Source of the DNA: Limonium bicolor
Taxonomy: Eukaryota > Streptophyta > Magnoliopsida > Caryophyllales > Plumbaginaceae
DNA length: 64,000 nucleotides
Direction: 5' to 3'
Assembly (NCBI GenBank): GCA_023374045.1
Contig: CM041779.1
Span: 295,192,167-295,256,166 of the forward strand
Positions 10,155 through 20,484 of the stretch are shown here, piece after piece. Below the pieces are notes generated by a model. The model saw only the letters and a program-made list of their open reading frames with translations, had not been told where the DNA came from and made no database searches. The position numbers and the translations under genes are program-made. Each line of letters opens with the position of its first letter. The first letter of the stretch is position 1.

Positions 10155-11654
10155 CTAGGGAATCAGCTCCTCTCTCTTGTGATAGATGACAAGACACACT
10201 CCATGGCCATCTACCGAGAGTGCGGGGTCCTTGATGACTGGTTCGATCGTGACACTGCTCTCCGCTGCCTCCTCGGGCATTCCTTGGTCGCATCCCTTGC
10301 CGTCATGGTCTTTAGGGCATGAGTTGAGGGAGAATAAAGTGGTCCACCAGCTCTCCCACTCCATTGTCTCTTGATTCCCCCGAGCTATTTTATGCTTAAC
10401 ACAACTCACAGACACATATGATTCAAGGTTAACTAATAAGAAATATTCCACGGGAGTTCTTATATGTGAATCTGTCAACATCATACCTGGCACCTCTGTG
10501 AACCCTAACCCGGCTCCTCGGCCTCCAGCATATGGCGTTAACGGCTCTACCTTGCCCTGTAGCTCCTTCCCTAATCCATTCCCCTGTTTGTAGCCCATCC
10601 AAGACATCATGTGCTGTGATGCAGGGCTATAGACACTAGGGTCAAAGTAGAGAGGAGTGATAGAAGAAGTTTGACTTACCTGTGAATTTGGCCTCGCCAC
10701 TGTGAAGCCCCCGAGCGTCAACTCTCGACCCCCTGGTGTCTTAATCTCAAATAGTTGGGACTCAGCTCTAGCCTCACCCAAAACCTCCACGATTCGCCTC
10801 CCGTGCTTGAATTTTAGCTTCTGATAGACGACTGAGGGGACTCCCTTAATCTGATTGATGAACTCCCGCCCCAGCAGAAGGTTGAAGGTAGATGATATAT
10901 CTATGACCATTGCTTCGATGGTCAGGGAGACATCCTCAATCAAGATCGACAGTGAGATGGTTCCTAAAACCTTTCTATGGTTGTTGTCATAGGCACTCAA
11001 CGTCATGTCTACCGGCTTGAAGTCATTGAGTCCCATGTGACGGGATACGCGGAGCGGGCAGACATTCACTTCGGCCCCATCATCAATTAAAGTCTTTGGG
11101 ACCTGGAATCCTCCAGCTTTCATTGTTATATAGAGGGCCCTTCCCCATTGACGAGGGATTTCATCATCAGTGAATGTTATGGAGAGGTCAGGTGCCCAAG
11201 ATAAGTGGGCTATGATGTTTTCAACTAACACCGGCCGCTTCTTGTCCATTCCCAAATGCCGAGGTACTGCATCTTTGTGTTCTTCTGAAATCGTCAGCAA
11301 AGACCAGATTGTAATGGGTATGCTGGTAGTTTTCAATTTTCTCAGTAGTTCTTCTTCTCCCACCAACCTGTTCTCTGGCTCATTCAGAGTAAGGTCGTGA
11401 ACCTTTTGTTGCAGGTTTTCGGGTTCCTCCGTAAGCTCAGTGGGTTTGAAATGCCTTCCCGAGCGGGTTAAGTGATTGATTTTTTCAAGGCCATCACAGT
11501 GTTTTTCCTCATCCACTATCAGAAGGGGTACCTTAACCGCTGTTATGGCCGGTGGACTTTCATCTTCGTCTGTGATCATGATCACATTACACATGACGGT
11601 ATTTCTTTTTTTTCTGCTTCTCAAAGATTTTGTGGTTGCACCAAGCCTCAACAA
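10155..11654 (-). pseudogene. Aspartic protease with G-patch domain, element B
   Basis: An open frame of 499 codons. Residues about 170-285 form a retropepsin-like domain with TLIDDGAEVNV at 188-198 and the flap-side FNLLLGREF at 258-266. The usual D-S/T-G-A active site here reads D-D-G-A, a non-standard residue at position 192. Residues 345-388 form a glycine-rich G-patch (SWMGYKQGNGLGK), a nucleic-acid or helicase-partner module known in proteases of several retroelements. The first ten codons are a shifted frame. The gag-linked frame enters from 11769 and is lost at a poly-T run near 11606 (plus strand). A TAG at 10155 ends the frame, which then reopens into the RT linker in the same phase. 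Confidence 0.8.
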
Positions 11655-11943
11655 TTTCTAGTGCCCTCATTTTCTTGTGGAGGTCTTCAGCCTCAGAAGT
11701 CAACATCAGCAAAGTTTCTAAATCCCCTTCTATCTGTCGTCCCACGTCGTATTGGAAGAAGATCGACACCTTCCCTTGATACCTTAACTTATCGATAGCG
11801 TTCTAAGTCTGGTCCCTTTTATTCAAATTCTCCCTTAACAAAGGTAGCGTGTCCAAATGAATTTCGGGACGGGGGATTCTCAAGGTATTCAACAGTGGTG
11901 ACGATACAATAGATGGGGAAGGTTTTTGACGGGTTGTTTGAGA

Positions 11944-13841
11944 TTACTCTCCGATACCATCCAATTTCACAATCTCTTGAATGTTCGGTAGACCTTCCTC
12001 TTCTCCACTGAATCCAATCATATTCACATGTCGGGGAATTGAATTATTCTGGGTACTTGGGCCAATTTTTAGATATTCTACCTCTCCAGCGTCGATCAAA
12101 TTTTGGATAGCGTGGTGCAATACCCTGTAATTATCTGCATTGTGTCCCTTGATCAGGTGGTATTCACAGAAGCTGGCAAGGTTGGTTCCCATCTGGGTAA
12201 CTCCTGGTTTGGGTTTTGGGTGTCCCAGTAAAAACCCACTTTTCTTCAGCTTTTCATAGGCTTTGTCCATTGGCATTCCTAAGCTGGTGTAATTCCTTCT
12301 AGGTTGAGCTTGGTAGCTGCTTGGCGGTGGGGTTACAGAATAGTCTAGTTTTAGCCCGTTGACCTGGGCTTGGTAAACTGGAGCTTGAGATTGATTGTTT
12401 AAGGGAGTAGGGACAGACTTTCCAATTGTGTCTGCCTTGGACTGCCTGTTCTGATAATTCGTCCCTCTAGGGTTTAACCCTTGAAAATTCAAACCCTTCA
12501 GACGTTCAGCTAGAGACAGTTCCTCTACAGCAGTGGCAGTAGCTTTCAAGTGTCGGAAATCACAAATTACGAGGGACTTAAGATGGTTTAAGTAAGGGTT
12601 TTCCAGGCAATCGATAATGATTCTTATTTGCTCATTTTCGTTGGGCCGGTCTAGCATCTGTCCTGCCTTCTCTCTCCACCTGGTAATGAATTCCATCACT
12701 GTTTCATGACTTCTTGGTCTCATGGTTTCCAAATCTCTCCGGGTGATCCCTAGGTGAGTGTTATAGCTATACTGCTCCACAAAAGCTTGGTAGACTTCTT
12801 CCAACTTCTTCCCAGAGAAGTCCAACCTCGACACCCATGTTTGGGCAGACCCTTCAAGGTAGTTGGGGAAGCAGATTATCTTCATCTCATCATCTAGTCC
12901 GTGCATGGTCATGACCCGGTAAAATTGGGCAAGATGGTGCCTAGGGTCCCCGTTCCCGACGTATTTAGAGATTTCTGGCAGTTTCAGATTCTCAGGCAAT
13001 TTAGAGTTTGGCCTCATTCGAAAATGATGAAAATCCAACATCTTTGCTCGCTCCCCGAGCCGTATATCTACTAGTAATTCTTCTTTTAGGGATTTCTTCA
13101 TTTGACCAAAGTCAATTGGAAGGTGCTCAGCGGGTGGGGCTTTATTGTAACCGTTAATCAGATGGTTAGACGGGTGAGGTAGCAGTTGGGTATGGGGAAT
13201 TGCTTCCTCGAAATGGACAATGTGTCCTGGGGTGGTATGTTGGGATGGTTTGAGCTGAATGGGGTCAGGGTGTGGTGAGTTATGATGAATGGGCTCAGAT
13301 TGTTTGGCTTGATATAGACTGGCCGTTTGGGCAGCAACTCCAGCAGGTGGTAACAGTGGTAGTCTGGGGAAGGTGGTTGGTATTGTAGGAGCCATGGTCA
13401 GGATTGGAGGTGGCATGGGAGCTCCAGAAAGTAGGTCAGCTGTTTGGAACGTTGTGGTCATGGGGTGGATGATGGTACGTTCTTTCCCTGTGATCGGTTG
13501 TGGTGTGGTGGTGTTGAACATAGGGTTTTAATTGAAAATGATCCTTGGAGTGTCTTCAATATAATCATCGTCAGGGTCAGTAAGGTGTGGGTTATTGCCC
13601 TTGGCTGCCCTCTCTTGGCACAATTGTTCTTCTAGTCGCTCAAGGTCTGTTTCAGCATATTCTCATTCCTCGTTTACTGCTCTAGCATCCGATAGAGAAC
13701 ACTTGGATCGGGAAGACGTAAGCCACTGCCACTAGCTCCTGCACTCGCACTCGCCTCAATGGCTGAGGTGACTGGGGCACCTTCCGGGGCTGTTGGATTA
13801 ATCCGGTTTGGATCCATAGTCTTTGATGAAGTTTCGGTCAT
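11944..13841 (-). pseudogene. gag: gag of element B
   Basis: The long intact part is 13521-11944 (525 codons). It contains a retrotransposon gag/capsid region (ISKYVGNGDPRHHLAQFY, then GSAQTWVSRL and QAFVEQYSYN). Near the C-terminus it has a degenerate C/H cluster (CEYHLIKGHNADNY). The probable true start is ATG 13841 (MTETSSKTMDPNRINP). From there the frame ends at 13674, shifts, resumes with ERLEEQLCQERAAKGNNPH and meets a TAA just before the ATG at 13521. The gag stop at 11944 (TAA) is followed in the same frame by about 45 open codons, a TAG near 11802 and then the start of the protease region. This matches the gag-stop-pro layout of such elements. The protein would form the RNA-packaging particle. 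Confidence 0.8.
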
Positions 13842-14453
13842 GGTATCGCTAGCTAGCCTACCCCTGGAGTCTCTCTTCCAAAGTCGAGTAATGTTGGAAG
13901 ACTGGTTTGGAATCAGACTCAAAAATCTTCATAATCTGCTGTCGATGGTACTGTACTGTGGAATAGCATGAAGATTATTAGTGTGAATGCACATTTTGAA
14001 AGAAGGTAGAAAGGGAGAAATTCGTCCCCATGGTTTGTGTAAAACGTTTTGCAAGAGTAGGTTTTCTATAATACTTGATTTGTGAAGAAAAGGCGCACGA
14101 GCCTAGTTTTCATTTCCAAAATAAAAGACATACTTCATTACTTAACCGCGATTGCACGTGTTGGGGAAAAGGGGGTTACATTGAGAACCATAGGGGGAAA
14201 ATTTTATGTCAGTTAATAGTCATTACATAACCGAATTCCACATAATTAGGGGAATGGGGAGTTACATCCGAATTCAAAAAGGGGGAATTACACCCAGATA
14301 GCTTAAACAGTAATTACATAATCGATACATCCGACTTCAAAAAGGGGATTACATCCAGATAGTAAAGGGAGATGGGGAGTTACATTCGGATTCAAAAAAG
14401 AGGTAACATCCGCTAGTCATGAAACTAATACTAAATAGCGAGTGAAGGGCAGA
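13842..14453 (-). repeat. Spacer between ORF1 and gag with loose 50-60 bp repeats
   Basis: This is non-coding. Bases 14215-14415 contain three imperfect copies of a unit carrying TTACATCCGAATTCAAAAAG and ATTACATCCAGATAG (plus strand), starting near 14262, 14324 and 14377. No protein motif is seen. Confidence 0.5.
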
Positions 14454-15805
14454 TCAGCCGATGATCTTCTTTCGTTTCAACTCTTCTCGCTCCTTCTTCC
14501 TCAACTGGTTCTTTGTCAGCGCAGGCTGTAAATTCACAGCAATTGAGAGGGTGGGGTCTTGATTAGTTACTGGTTGATTAAGGTAGTATGGGTACTTCTC
14601 TGTACGATCCACTCGTTTCTCCAACCAACTCTTATAAGAGTCTCTCAAACGAAGGTATGTGTCCCTCTCGTCAAAGATGGCCCATTTGAATCCTATGTCA
14701 TAGGCTCAGGTTATATGATTAATCGTTGCGTCTGTAAAACGGAGATCATTGAACTTTGACATCTCTGCTCCTAGGATAGTCTGCTCTCGTCCGAACTGTC
14801 GCATCACCCTAAGTGGGAAAATAGTGATGAAGCGGTCTACACCGATTAGGACCAAACCGTTATGTTCTGCTGATCTGACAGTTCCTCCTTGGACATCCCA
14901 ATCATTGAGCACCCAAAGGATGTGAGAATGGTAACGAACATCTCTAAAGAAGGCCCTTCATCCCTCTTTTGGCTTCTCAACCTCTTCCTAGTGGTCAGAA
15001 AGGTTCCCATGTTTACTGTCTCGAAGTTTGATAAGACCGGCACCCTCAAATGGTCGAAAAGCCAAATCTGTAGTAGCAATGCACTTCCTATGAAGAATGT
15101 CTCACGGGCATCTGCTTCCTTCCAACGGTCTAATCCCCTGACTATTTCAGCTACCACATAGGTCCCGATGCTGAGTCCATCTTTGTAGGCTTTTAACAAA
15201 TAAATGATCTTGGGGTTCATTCTCAGACTACCCTGCCGGAAGAGATGTACCCCCATGATACAAAGATCCAACACGCGTCTCTGGGTCCTTAGCGGGTGGT
15301 ATGGCTTACAGAAACGATCAAGGAGCTCTTTTAAACTCAGACTCATGCCTTCAAAATTTTGTACTTCAGCAATGTCTACCCCAAGAAACTTTGCTGCAAA
15401 AGCTGGCGTCTCTGTCCGGTCAATTGGTATACGGGGCATCCTTTGGTGAGGTTTGATCATCAAAAAAGCATCTGCTTCAGCTGGTAGCATAGTCAACTCC
15501 TCGACAGCGAATCGGTAGAGGTGATCTTCTGGGTCCCAATGCGTGACCGATTCATACAATGCCTCATAATCAATGTTCTACCTGATGCCTAAGTGAGCCA
15601 GGCTTAAAAAGAGGGGTTCTCCGATGTCCTTCATTCCCGCACATCGACTCTCCAAATTAGTGGCAAATTCTGCTTCCTGAGCACGCTCTTGCTGATAAAG
15701 GGTAATGCGGGCTTGCTCTCTCACCACTGCTTCCTTCCTTTGTTGTTCTAAGGCGTCTCTTTGTCTCTTCCTCTCTCCTGGAACTAGTACTAGGCGGTTC
15801 ATCAT
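14454..15805 (-). pseudogene. ORF1 of Ogre-type element B (DUF7745-like)
   Basis: A separate protein encoded between the leader and gag, as in Ogre elements. The start is the double ATG at 15805-15800 (MMNRLVLVPGERKRQRDALE). A highly charged, probably helical N-terminus follows. A TAG at 15578 interrupts the frame just before YEALYESVTHWDPEDHLYRF, the typical entry to this domain. The frame is then open to about 14870, with IPIDRTETPAFAAKFLG and IGTYVVAEIVRGLDRW, and shifts near 14880-14910 to the frame containing IFPLRVMRQFGREQ. A TGA at 14706 precedes the last stretch (RLRDSYKSWLEKRV), which ends at 14454. The family is the uncharacterised DUF7745 type often found in plant retroelements. 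Its function is unknown, and its sequence style recalls plant mobile domain proteins. Confidence 0.7.
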
Positions 15806-16222
15806 GGTTATTCCCTGCAAAACCGAGGTAGAGGAAAAGATAAAACAAGGGGAAAGAAAGTGGTGTATGAGATTGGGGAAGTGCAATTAGGTAATGTGAA
15901 TATGGCTGATATTTCAGAAATAAAAACGAAGAGAGGAACTTCTTTGAAAAAATAGTAAGGGTTTTAAAACATTTTTCTTTAGAACACCTTTCAAAATGTG
16001 TTTTCAAAAGAATGGTTTTAAAGAATGATTTCACAAGGTATTGAAAAAATTCGCAAGGTCATTGAAAGAAAGATTCCGAACGAGGTTTTAAAAGCATGGT
16101 TTTTTATTAAAAAGGGGTTGAGCACAAGTGCAGAGCGTAATGTAAATCACGGCTATGTTTGATGTGGAGCTGTAAGTGTTAGTGTTGGGATAATAACTTT
16201 CCAGGTCAATTATGATTCCGTC

Positions 16223-16935
16223 TCACCTGGGGAACCGTCGTCCCTTCACTATCATCTCTCGAAGTTTTTCTCTGCTATGCCCCTTGCGAGGCACGTTATA
16301 AAGAAAGTCCGGAGTGCTTAAGTTTGAAAGGTCAGGACACCTGAGATGATAAGGAAACATATGCCACGGCCAGTGATGATCCAACAACACCCCACTTTTC
16401 GTGAAACTCGGAGAAGTACTGCATGGGAACGGGTCTCTCGTCATCTGTACGGTCAGGTGTGTCTAAAGTCCAAATTATTCACCGACTACGTTGTGCCATG
16501 TATGGGTATCCGGTAAATACGGGATCCTCTATGGACGTGTAGCGTGACATTGGGCTTTAGAGACACCCGTGGTGTAGAGGAACAATGGAGAACTGAGCCC
16601 ATGCAATCTTCAAGGTAAGGCAAAGAGGTGGTCAGACAAGCGACATTCAAAGGGGTGACTACCCATAAGCCCATCTTAGACACTGGATAAGGCAGCTGGA
16701 CACTGAAGGCTCATGGCTCGCTATATGCTGGCTTAGACTCGGGTAATGGAGGATATTTTTGGATCATGAGCTTCAAGGCGTTAGTCGGAGACCATACCGC
16801 CTCGTGGGTTTGTTCACTGAGAGAGTGACCCAGCTCATGGGGAATCAACCGTGGACCGGTTGGGGATCCCGTGACATCGTGGATAAAACGGGTGACATAG
16901 AGGATCGCATGTCCTAAGCTACCCACCCAATGCAC
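16223..16935 (-). other. Leader ORF region of element B, unrecognised
   Basis: This lies between the PBS and ORF1. Two open stretches (16935-16711 and 16683-16486) are in the same frame, separated by one TGA at 16711-16713, so about 150 codons read through. A third stretch (16444-16223) is in another frame. The sequence is Pro/His/Ser-rich (for example GPRLIPHELGHSLSEQTHEA) and I recognise no domain. It may be a decayed extra ORF, captured host sequence or chance. Confidence 0.35.
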
Positions 16936-17299
16936 CCCACAATCAAATAATATGTAAATTAAGCTGAGAAGTTAGCACCGACCTAATTACTAAGAGTTTT
17001 GTCTTGAGACTAGTGATTCCAAATTGGTTGACTATTACCCTGAAGGGAAGTTAGCTTTATTTAGTCATAAGTGTCTCTTTCTAATCGTGAGCTAATTATT
17101 AACCCAATTGTTGTCATGTTTGTTGAGGATCTAACAAATCTTATCTGTCTTCATCAGATACACACTCAAAGTGTGGAGTAGAATAATCCTAAAGGCTTTG
17201 AAAAGAATCTCTTGAAGGTTTTAAAAGAAGTTGGGGAATACCGACAATTTTGAATGGAGTTCAGTCTTCCTTGAGTTTGAGAAAAACTTACTCAAGTTT

Positions 17300-17317
17300 T
17301 CCCCAACAGAGTCACCA
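17300..17317 (-). other. Primer-binding site of element B
   Basis: The sense sequence is TGGTGACTCTGTTGGGGA, three bases inside the LTR edge at 17321. It equals the PBS of element A except for two C-to-T changes, at sense positions 4 and 12. It is probably weakened for tRNA pairing. Confidence 0.8.
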
Positions 17318-19248
17318 TTCTGTGGAGGGTGATTTTTCGGTATAAGGTGAGTCTATCTAAATATGGTATGACTGAGAAGCCTAGATCCTAGAAAATGCCA
17401 TTCTACGGAGGGTGAAAACCCGTTATTCTAGCATCCCTCAAATACCTACTAAATCGTCCGTCTTTCCTAGAAAGCATAAAGGGGAGTGTAAGTGTGCACT
17501 ACACCCGCTCTCGATGGGCTCCACACGGACTTATGCCTCTATAAGGTGGAGTTGACTAGAGTCGCCACCTAGTTTGACCCATGATAACTAGGAAGGAAGA
17601 TCGGGTTCTAAGAACCGTTAATTGACTCTGAATTATTGCATATGGATGGGGCTTATCTAGTTGTTTGCAGAGATTCTGTTGTGAGTTCACACTGGGTTAC
17701 ACCCCTTGGAAGTGGCAATGACCACAACTTCGGATTAGTGCCCGAGGAAACCTCGGTCTCCAATTGTCGGGATTGCTTTCTTTCAAAATCTTTTTAGAGA
17801 GATTCAATTAAAGCCAAAGGACAGGATTGAGTGTGGACTGAGGCAAGGATGATTTCGAAGAGTTGAAGAAATAGGCCCGTCTTGAGATGTTGATTTTGAG
17901 AGGTTTTGATTATTTTTGAGAGGTTTGAGGTTATTTCGTCTTTCATGGGGCATGAGAGGATGCTGGAAGGAATTTTGGTCATTTCTGTGAAGTTCAGGGG
18001 TGTTCGGATCATTTGAGGAGTTTTTCCTGTTTGTGGAGTTTGGATCTTGAAATGGTCGGATTCTTGGGGTGTTTTGGGAAGTCGAAGGTGTTGAAGAGGA
18101 ATTCGAGTTTTTAGGATGATGGGGTATGAGGGAGGATATTTGGCTTACGTGTGTTCGGGTTTTGAAGATGTCTTGAGTTTAAGGTGGCTAAGGTTGTTCG
18201 GGAACATTCGGGAATCGGAGGTCCTATGTGACTTAGAGTTTATTCAGAGGGTGATTAAGGAGTGCTTATGTGACTTGAAGCTCTAATGGAAGGGTTGGAT
18301 TGGTTTATTCAGAATTGTCTCTCTTGAAGTTTTTTTTTTAAACCGAAAAAATCATTTTTGTTGTAAAAGGGCGGATAATCCCGAGGGATTACCCTATGTA
18401 CCCCCTCAAACATGACACTTAGTTAATGGTAAGTGCTGAGGCTCAAAAGATGGGGCAATGAATTTATGTCGAAAAATAGGATTTAGAGAGAAACACCATG
18501 AATGAGATGTTCTCGATCAAACCCTAATAACGTCTCTAACTTCGGGGTTTTAAAACATTAAAAAACGAAAATACTGAAATTGAGCGGAAGGGAGTTAGAT
18601 GATTCTAAAATCCCGGCTGCAGCTAGGAAGGCCGTTACTTCCCTAGCACCCCATCATGTAAAAAAATCTAGGCAGCAATTAGGGGAGGTTTATCACCCTA
18701 ATGCCCCGCCTAAAGAGATCCAGACTGCGACAAGTGAGGTTACGACCCCAGTGCCCCGCCTCGGATTTTATTTTGGAAGGGAGACAAGCGATGTCTAACT
18801 AGGAAGAAAACGTATTGAAAGTGCTAGACATTTCCCGTTCCCCGAAAACGGTTTATTTTTGAATTTCAAAGCTGAGTTTTGAAAAGAGTTTGAAGTTGTT
18901 CGGAATCTTGATAAAGAAACACTGATTTTGGGAAATGTTTATAGGAGAAAACTTTTTGTATATGTGAGAAGAACTTTCTGCATTTGAGAAGAGTTTTCTG
19001 AGATGTGAGAAAAGTTTTTCCTTTTAAATTCCACAAAATGGTTTCCTTTGAAAACTTGAAGAAATTTGAATGAAATGATATTGTTTGAAATCTGAGAAAA
19101 TAGATTTTTGGACACTGGAGTTTGAAAGGAATTTAAAAGTTGAATTCGAATTGGGTGAGTTGTATCGGGACTTGAATGGGATTGGGTTTGAATCGAATTG
19201 GGCTGAATGAATTGAGTTTGAGTTGAATTTGGGTTGGGGAGCGGGCCA

Positions 19249-19483
19249 GGTCAAAGCTAGGCTGGGTCAAAAGGGATTGAGTCAAAGTGGGGTCAAGGTC
19301 AAACTTGGATTGGTCAAAGCTAGGTCAGGTCAGAGTTAGGTCAAAGTCAAAGTTCAAGCCAAAATGGGGTTGGTCAATGCTTAGGTCAAAGTCAATATTT
19401 GAGTCAAAGTCTTGGGTTAAGGTCAACATTTTCAGTCAAGGTCACCGTTCTTGGTCAAGGTCAACGCCTTTGATCAAGTCAAG
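19249..19483 (-). promoter_or_regulatory. Dense cluster of W-box cores (TTGAC) in LTR B
   Basis: About 17 plus-strand GTCAA words fall in roughly 235 bases, nearly all as GGTCAA or AGTCAA. On the element's sense strand these read TTGACC or TTGACT, the core bound by WRKY transcription factors. A random stretch of this length would hold far fewer. The position in the LTR suggests stress- or pathogen-responsive transcription of B. That is an inference, and the cluster could simply be a degenerate short repeat. Confidence 0.5.
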
Positions 19484-19595
19484 GATTATTTTGGACTTGG
19501 GCTGCTTTGTGGATTTCGGTTTTGCTGGAATTGGGCTGAGCTTGTGAGTTGAAGTTGGGCCAATTTTGGGCTTGGACCAGGCCAGAGGGGGACTT

Positions 19596-19875
19596 GGGCT
19601 TTGGGTTTTATTGGCCTTGGGCTTCGGGTTTGGGCCTTAGGCTTCGGGTTTGGGCCTTGGGCTTCGGGTTTGGGCCTTGGGCTTCGGGTTTGGGCCTTGG
19701 GCTTCAAGTTTGGGCCTTAGGCTATGGGTTTGGGCCTTAGGCTACGGGTTTGGGCCTTGGGCTTCGGGTTTGGGCCTTGGGCTTCGGGTTTAGGCCTTGG
19801 GCTTCAGGTTTGGGCCTTGAGCTTCAGGTTTGGGCCTTGGGCTTCGGGTTTGGGCGTTGGGCTTCGGGTTTGGGC
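19596..19875 (+). repeat. 20-bp tandem array (GGGCTTCGGGTTTGGGCCTT)n
   Basis: About 13-14 copies keep an exact 20-base period, with mainly G/A and C/A substitutions between copies. The array lies inside LTR B, next to the W-box cluster. It is open in several frames because 20 is not a multiple of 3, so the Gly/Leu-rich or Pro/Lys-rich frames here are artefacts of the repeat. Confidence 0.9.
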
Positions 19876-20484
19876 TGGGTTATGATGGTGGAATTTAGGC
19901 TAGACTTGTGAGTTGAGGAAAATCGATTTTTGGTGGACCAGCTTGATTTTTGGACCGGATCAAAGGGGTTAGACTAGGTTAGTGGACTTTTGAAGTTGTG
20001 GGCCAGATTGGCTCCTTGGAGATGGGCCAGCAACCGTTTTTATAAAGTTAAAACAGACCGAGGAGGCTTGGAACTTGAAATCTGATGAAGAAATTAGGGA
20101 GACAATCCTGACTTTTGTGAGATGTTTTTTTTTTGGAAATAAGGGAAGAGATGTCTAAATCTGGACAAGATGGGATAATAAGACTTATTAATCAATTAAT
20201 CTTGATTATGGGTGTGTTGAGGGTAAAGGAGGATTCCACCCACATAAAACGAATGAGAGACCGGTTAGGCATGGGGTGGTTTTACATCCTAAACCCTCCT
20301 AAATTAGCATTAAGGGCTTATTTTTAAAGCTTTTGTTCTTATATACATATAAAGGTGGTTTGAGTGTTTTCTAAAGTTATAGGAGATTATTGCCCCATGA
20401 AACGAATGAGAGACCTATTAGGTGTGGGGCGATAATACATCTGAAACTTTTCTGTTAGTTTAAAAGGTCTTATGGGTGATAACT

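Larger units (their letters stand above)
6005..20484 (-). mobile_element. Ogre/Tat-type LTR retrotransposon B (nearly complete, dead)
   Basis: This is a minus-strand Ty3/gypsy element. From right to left it has an LTR, PBS, leader with an ORF, ORF1, gag, protease with G-patch, RT, two RNase H domains and integrase. An ORF1 upstream of gag plus a second, archaeal-type RNase H are hallmarks of the Tat/Ogre lineage. The 3' LTR is not seen because element A interrupts B's 3' non-coding region at 6005. Every coding block carries stops or frameshifts, so this copy cannot be autonomous. The right LTR boundary (about 20484) is uncertain. Confidence 0.8.
17321..20484 (-). repeat. 5' LTR of element B (right boundary tentative)
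   Basis: The inner edge is clear: plus-strand TGTGGAGGGTGATTTTTCGG starts three bases after the PBS. The outer edge is not. No TG...CA terminus with a matching duplication could be confirmed because the other LTR is outside the window. I place it near 20484, where GGGTGATAAC resembles the GGGTATAACA end of LTR A. A GAGTCGCCACCTA block at about 17563 matches one in LTR A (about 4374), supporting common ancestry. Bases 20243-20290 and 20396-20443 are a diverged direct repeat (AAACGAATGAGAGACC). The LTR also holds a W-box cluster and a 20-bp array, listed separately. Confidence 0.55.

Noticed and set aside
19549..19740. Gly/Leu-rich plus-strand ORF and Pro/Lys-rich minus-strand ORF
   Set aside because: Both are produced by the 20-bp array, which is open in several frames.
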